Shown piece by piece: positions 62,517 through 64,000 of a DNA stretch of 64,000 nucleotides. Both the position numbers and the translations under genes were made by a program. Source of the DNA: Hyphomonas sp. CY54-11-8 (GTDB lineage: Bacteria; Pseudomonadota; Alphaproteobacteria; Caulobacterales; Hyphomonadaceae). A model generated the notes under the pieces. That model saw nothing but the letters and a program-made list of their open reading frames with translations. It was not told where the DNA came from and did no database searches. Where the stretch lies: positions 124,001 through 188,000 of the forward strand of contig NZ_AWFD01000035.1 in NCBI RefSeq assembly GCF_000682735.1. The letters run 5' to 3'. The stretch's first letter is position 1, and each line of letters starts with the position of its first letter.

Positions 62517-63113
62517 ATGACAGATCTCAGCGATGTCCTCACCCATACCTGGAAGACCCTTGCCCGCGTCATCGCCGAAACCGGCGTGAATGCGGACCTG
62601 TTCAAGGCGCCGGAAACGGTTCCGAAAACGGTGAAGCGGCGCGTCTCGGCAGAGCTGAAGCGGCTCGGCGTGCTGCTCCGCCGTCTGATCTTCCTGATGA
62701 CTTTTCGGGTGGAGTTGGCGCCAGTGACGCCGAGGCCTGGGTCGAACCATTTCGAGAAAGCGGAGGGCGAGACGCAGTCGAGGTACACCTTCTCGCTTGT
62801 CCCAACACAGGCAGACGAAACACCGGACTTCCTGCGCGGGCCGGTCACGGTCCCGGAGCGCGAGCCCAGCCTCGCTGCGTCCCTGATCGCCCGCTGGCAG
62901 GCCATGCTGGACACGCTGAAACACGCCAACCGCCGCGCCAAATGCCTGGCCCGCACGATCCAGCGCCGGAAAGCGAATGGCGAGCCGAAGCCCTACATCG
63001 TGCTCGTCCCCGGAACGCATGCCATGCACCGCGCCGTGGCCTTCGTCTCGGGCGGGCTCACCGTCCAGCTGATCGAGGCGCTGCGAGACTGGCCGGTACC
63101 CAATAGAGGTTGA
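62517..63113 (+). CDS. Hypothetical protein
   Basis: A 198-residue basic protein without a signal peptide or a clear membrane segment, although LGVLLRRLIFLMTFRV near residue 50 is hydrophobic. Two Arg/Lys-rich helices (LKHANRRAKCLARTIQRRKANG) are separated by a strand-rich middle. I do not recognise a family. Codon use and GC content look like the neighbours, and third-position GC bias supports this frame. Confidence 0.6.
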   Translation: MTDLSDVLTHTWKTLARVIAETGVNADLFKAPETVPKTVKRRVSAELKRLGVLLRRLIFLMTFRVELAPVTPRPGSNHFEKAEGETQSRYTFSLVPTQADETPDFLRGPVTVPEREPSLAASLIARWQAMLDTLKHANRRAKCLARTIQRRKANGEPKPYIVLVPGTHAMHRAVAFVSGGLTVQLIEALRDWPVPNRG

Positions 63114-63182
63114 TCCCAGCCAAAATCAGGAATCTTGCCGGAGCGCGGACGCGTTTCCGGGTAAAGGTGCTGGGCGTGGTAT

Positions 63183-64000
63183 TTATTGGGCCTTGCTGAC
63201 CACGCCGAAGGCTTCCTCGGCGATCACGCGTTCCTCATTGGTCGGAATAACGAAGGCCTTCACCTGGCTGTCCGCCATTGAAATGCAGAGGGCGTTCTTC
63301 CGGTTGGCTTCGTCTGACAGGTGGAGCCCCATCCAGCCGAGATGGTCAGCCACCGCCGCCCGGATCGCGGCATCATTCTCGCCGATGCCAGCGGTGAAAA
63401 CGAGGGCGTCCAAGCCGCCAATGCTCATCGTCAGGCGGCCGATTTCCCCGGCGATGCGCAGGGCGAACAGGTCCAGCGCTTCCTTCGCGCGCGGATCATC
63501 GCTCGCTTCAAGCTCCCGGCAGTCAGCGCTGATCCCGCCCGAAACGCCTTTCAGGCCGGACTGGTGGTAGAGCATGTCTTCCACTTCGCCGGTCGGCCGG
63601 TGTTCCTGTTGCAGCAGGTGAAGGATCACGCCGGGGTCGAGCGCGCCGCACCGGGTCGCCATCGGTACGCCGTCGATGGTGGAGAAGCCCATGCTCGTGT
63701 CCTTGCTCTTGCCATCCAGCATGGCGCAAAGGCTGGCCCCGCTGCCGAGATGGGCGGCGATCACGCGACCGGCTGCGGCCTCCGGAAACTGGCGGCGAAG
63801 TTCGGCGGCGATGAATTTGTAGGACAGGCCATGGAAGCCATAGCGCTTGATGCCGCGGTCATGCAGATCGCGCGGCAAGGCGAAGCGCCGAATCAGTTCC
63901 GGATTGGTCCTGTGAAACACCGTGTCGAACGAGGCGACCTGGACAAGCTCCGGCCGGACCTGCCGCATCGCGCGGACCAGACGGAGCGCCTGCGGCTGGT
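63183..64000 (-). CDS. ackA: Acetate kinase, C-terminal part
   Basis: The gene is cut by the right edge of the window: the reading frame stays open to base 64000, and the visible part lacks the N-terminal ATP-domain start. SFDTVFHRT, then RYGFHGLSYKF, then AHLGSGASLCAMLDGKSKDTSMGFSTIDGVPMATRCG, then FTAGIGENDAAIR are the acetate kinase signatures, with the catalytic arginine and the phosphate-binding loop. It converts acetyl phosphate and ADP to acetate and ATP, or the reverse. The partner phosphotransacetylase gene would lie outside the window. Confidence 0.95.
   Translation of the reverse strand, partial: QPQALRLVRAMRQVRPELVQVASFDTVFHRTNPELIRRFALPRDLHDRGIKRYGFHGLSYKFIAAELRRQFPEAAAGRVIAAHLGSGASLCAMLDGKSKDTSMGFSTIDGVPMATRCGALDPGVILHLLQQEHRPTGEVEDMLYHQSGLKGVSGGISADCRELEASDDPRAKEALDLFALRIAGEIGRLTMSIGGLDALVFTAGIGENDAAIRAAVADHLGWMGLHLSDEANRKNALCISMADSQVKAFVIPTNEERVIAEEAFGVVSKAQ

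Noticed and set aside
61383..63029. A 548-codon minus-strand frame opposite the DUF3137 and hypothetical genes
   Set aside because: It covers two plausible genes and an intergenic gap, and its composition (high Arg, Gln, His) is typical of an antisense frame.

Overview
The window reads as chromosomal DNA of an aerobic, Gram-negative alphaproteobacterium. The signs are a groESL operon with a CIRCE-type operator, a cold-shock protein with two cold-shock domains, three large TonB-dependent receptors, many c-type cytochromes, and many acyl-CoA dehydrogenases and CoA ligases. The mix resembles the Hyphomonadaceae/Caulobacterales, but that placement is inference. I see no tRNA, rRNA, CRISPR array, transposase or phage gene. 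Coding density is high.

Region 1 (1-10,370, all minus strand) is the most unusual part. A two-subunit molybdenum hydroxylase of the isoquinoline-1-oxidoreductase type (IorA/IorB-like, Tat-exported) is followed without a break by a small c-type cytochrome, a flavocytochrome-c sulfide dehydrogenase flavoprotein, SoxX, SoxY, SoxZ, SoxA and a short ModE-like repressor. After a perfect palindromic operator come an XdhC-MocA fusion (cofactor maturation), a TSUP-family permease, MoaA, MoaD and MoaE (cut by the window edge). SoxB and SoxCD are absent from the window. The arrangement suggests one unit that makes the molybdenum cofactor, inserts it into a periplasmic hydroxylase, and handles sulfur and electrons beside it.

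Region 2 (10,580-23,850) begins with an AraC-type regulator. A minus-strand operon follows: LysM-like protein, small unknown, D-aminoacylase-like amidohydrolase, epoxide-hydrolase-like enzyme, FAD-dependent oxidoreductase and TetR regulator. A palindrome of the form TnnAACnnGTTnnA precedes it. Then come an old-yellow-enzyme/dienoyl-CoA reductase and a plus-strand beta-oxidation-like operon (crotonase, two acyl-CoA dehydrogenases, SDR).

Region 3 (23,890-33,250) holds an exported purine nucleosidase with a purine permease, a TonB receptor, and a cluster for a tryptophan-tryptophylquinone amine dehydrogenase (large subunit, MauE, MauD, small subunit, cytochrome c). A divergent soluble cytochrome c lies across a long regulatory gap.

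Region 4 (33,260-46,740) carries an acyl-CoA ligase, two more TonB receptors, an acyl-CoA dehydrogenase, LuxR- and MarR-type regulators, a TPR-sulfotransferase and a BCCT transporter.

Region 5 (46,820-54,560) is a curli-type amyloid locus: LuxR-type regulator, exported GIN-domain protein, CsgF, CsgG, a minor curlin-like protein, a 713-residue curlin-repeat protein and a proline-rich lipoprotein.

Region 6 (54,700-64,000) is mostly housekeeping: cold-shock protein, DUF192 protein, PaaI-like thioesterase, acyl-CoA ligase, groEL/groES with promoter, CIRCE and terminator, a diguanylate cyclase, a DUF3137 membrane protein, one unknown, and acetate kinase cut by the right edge.
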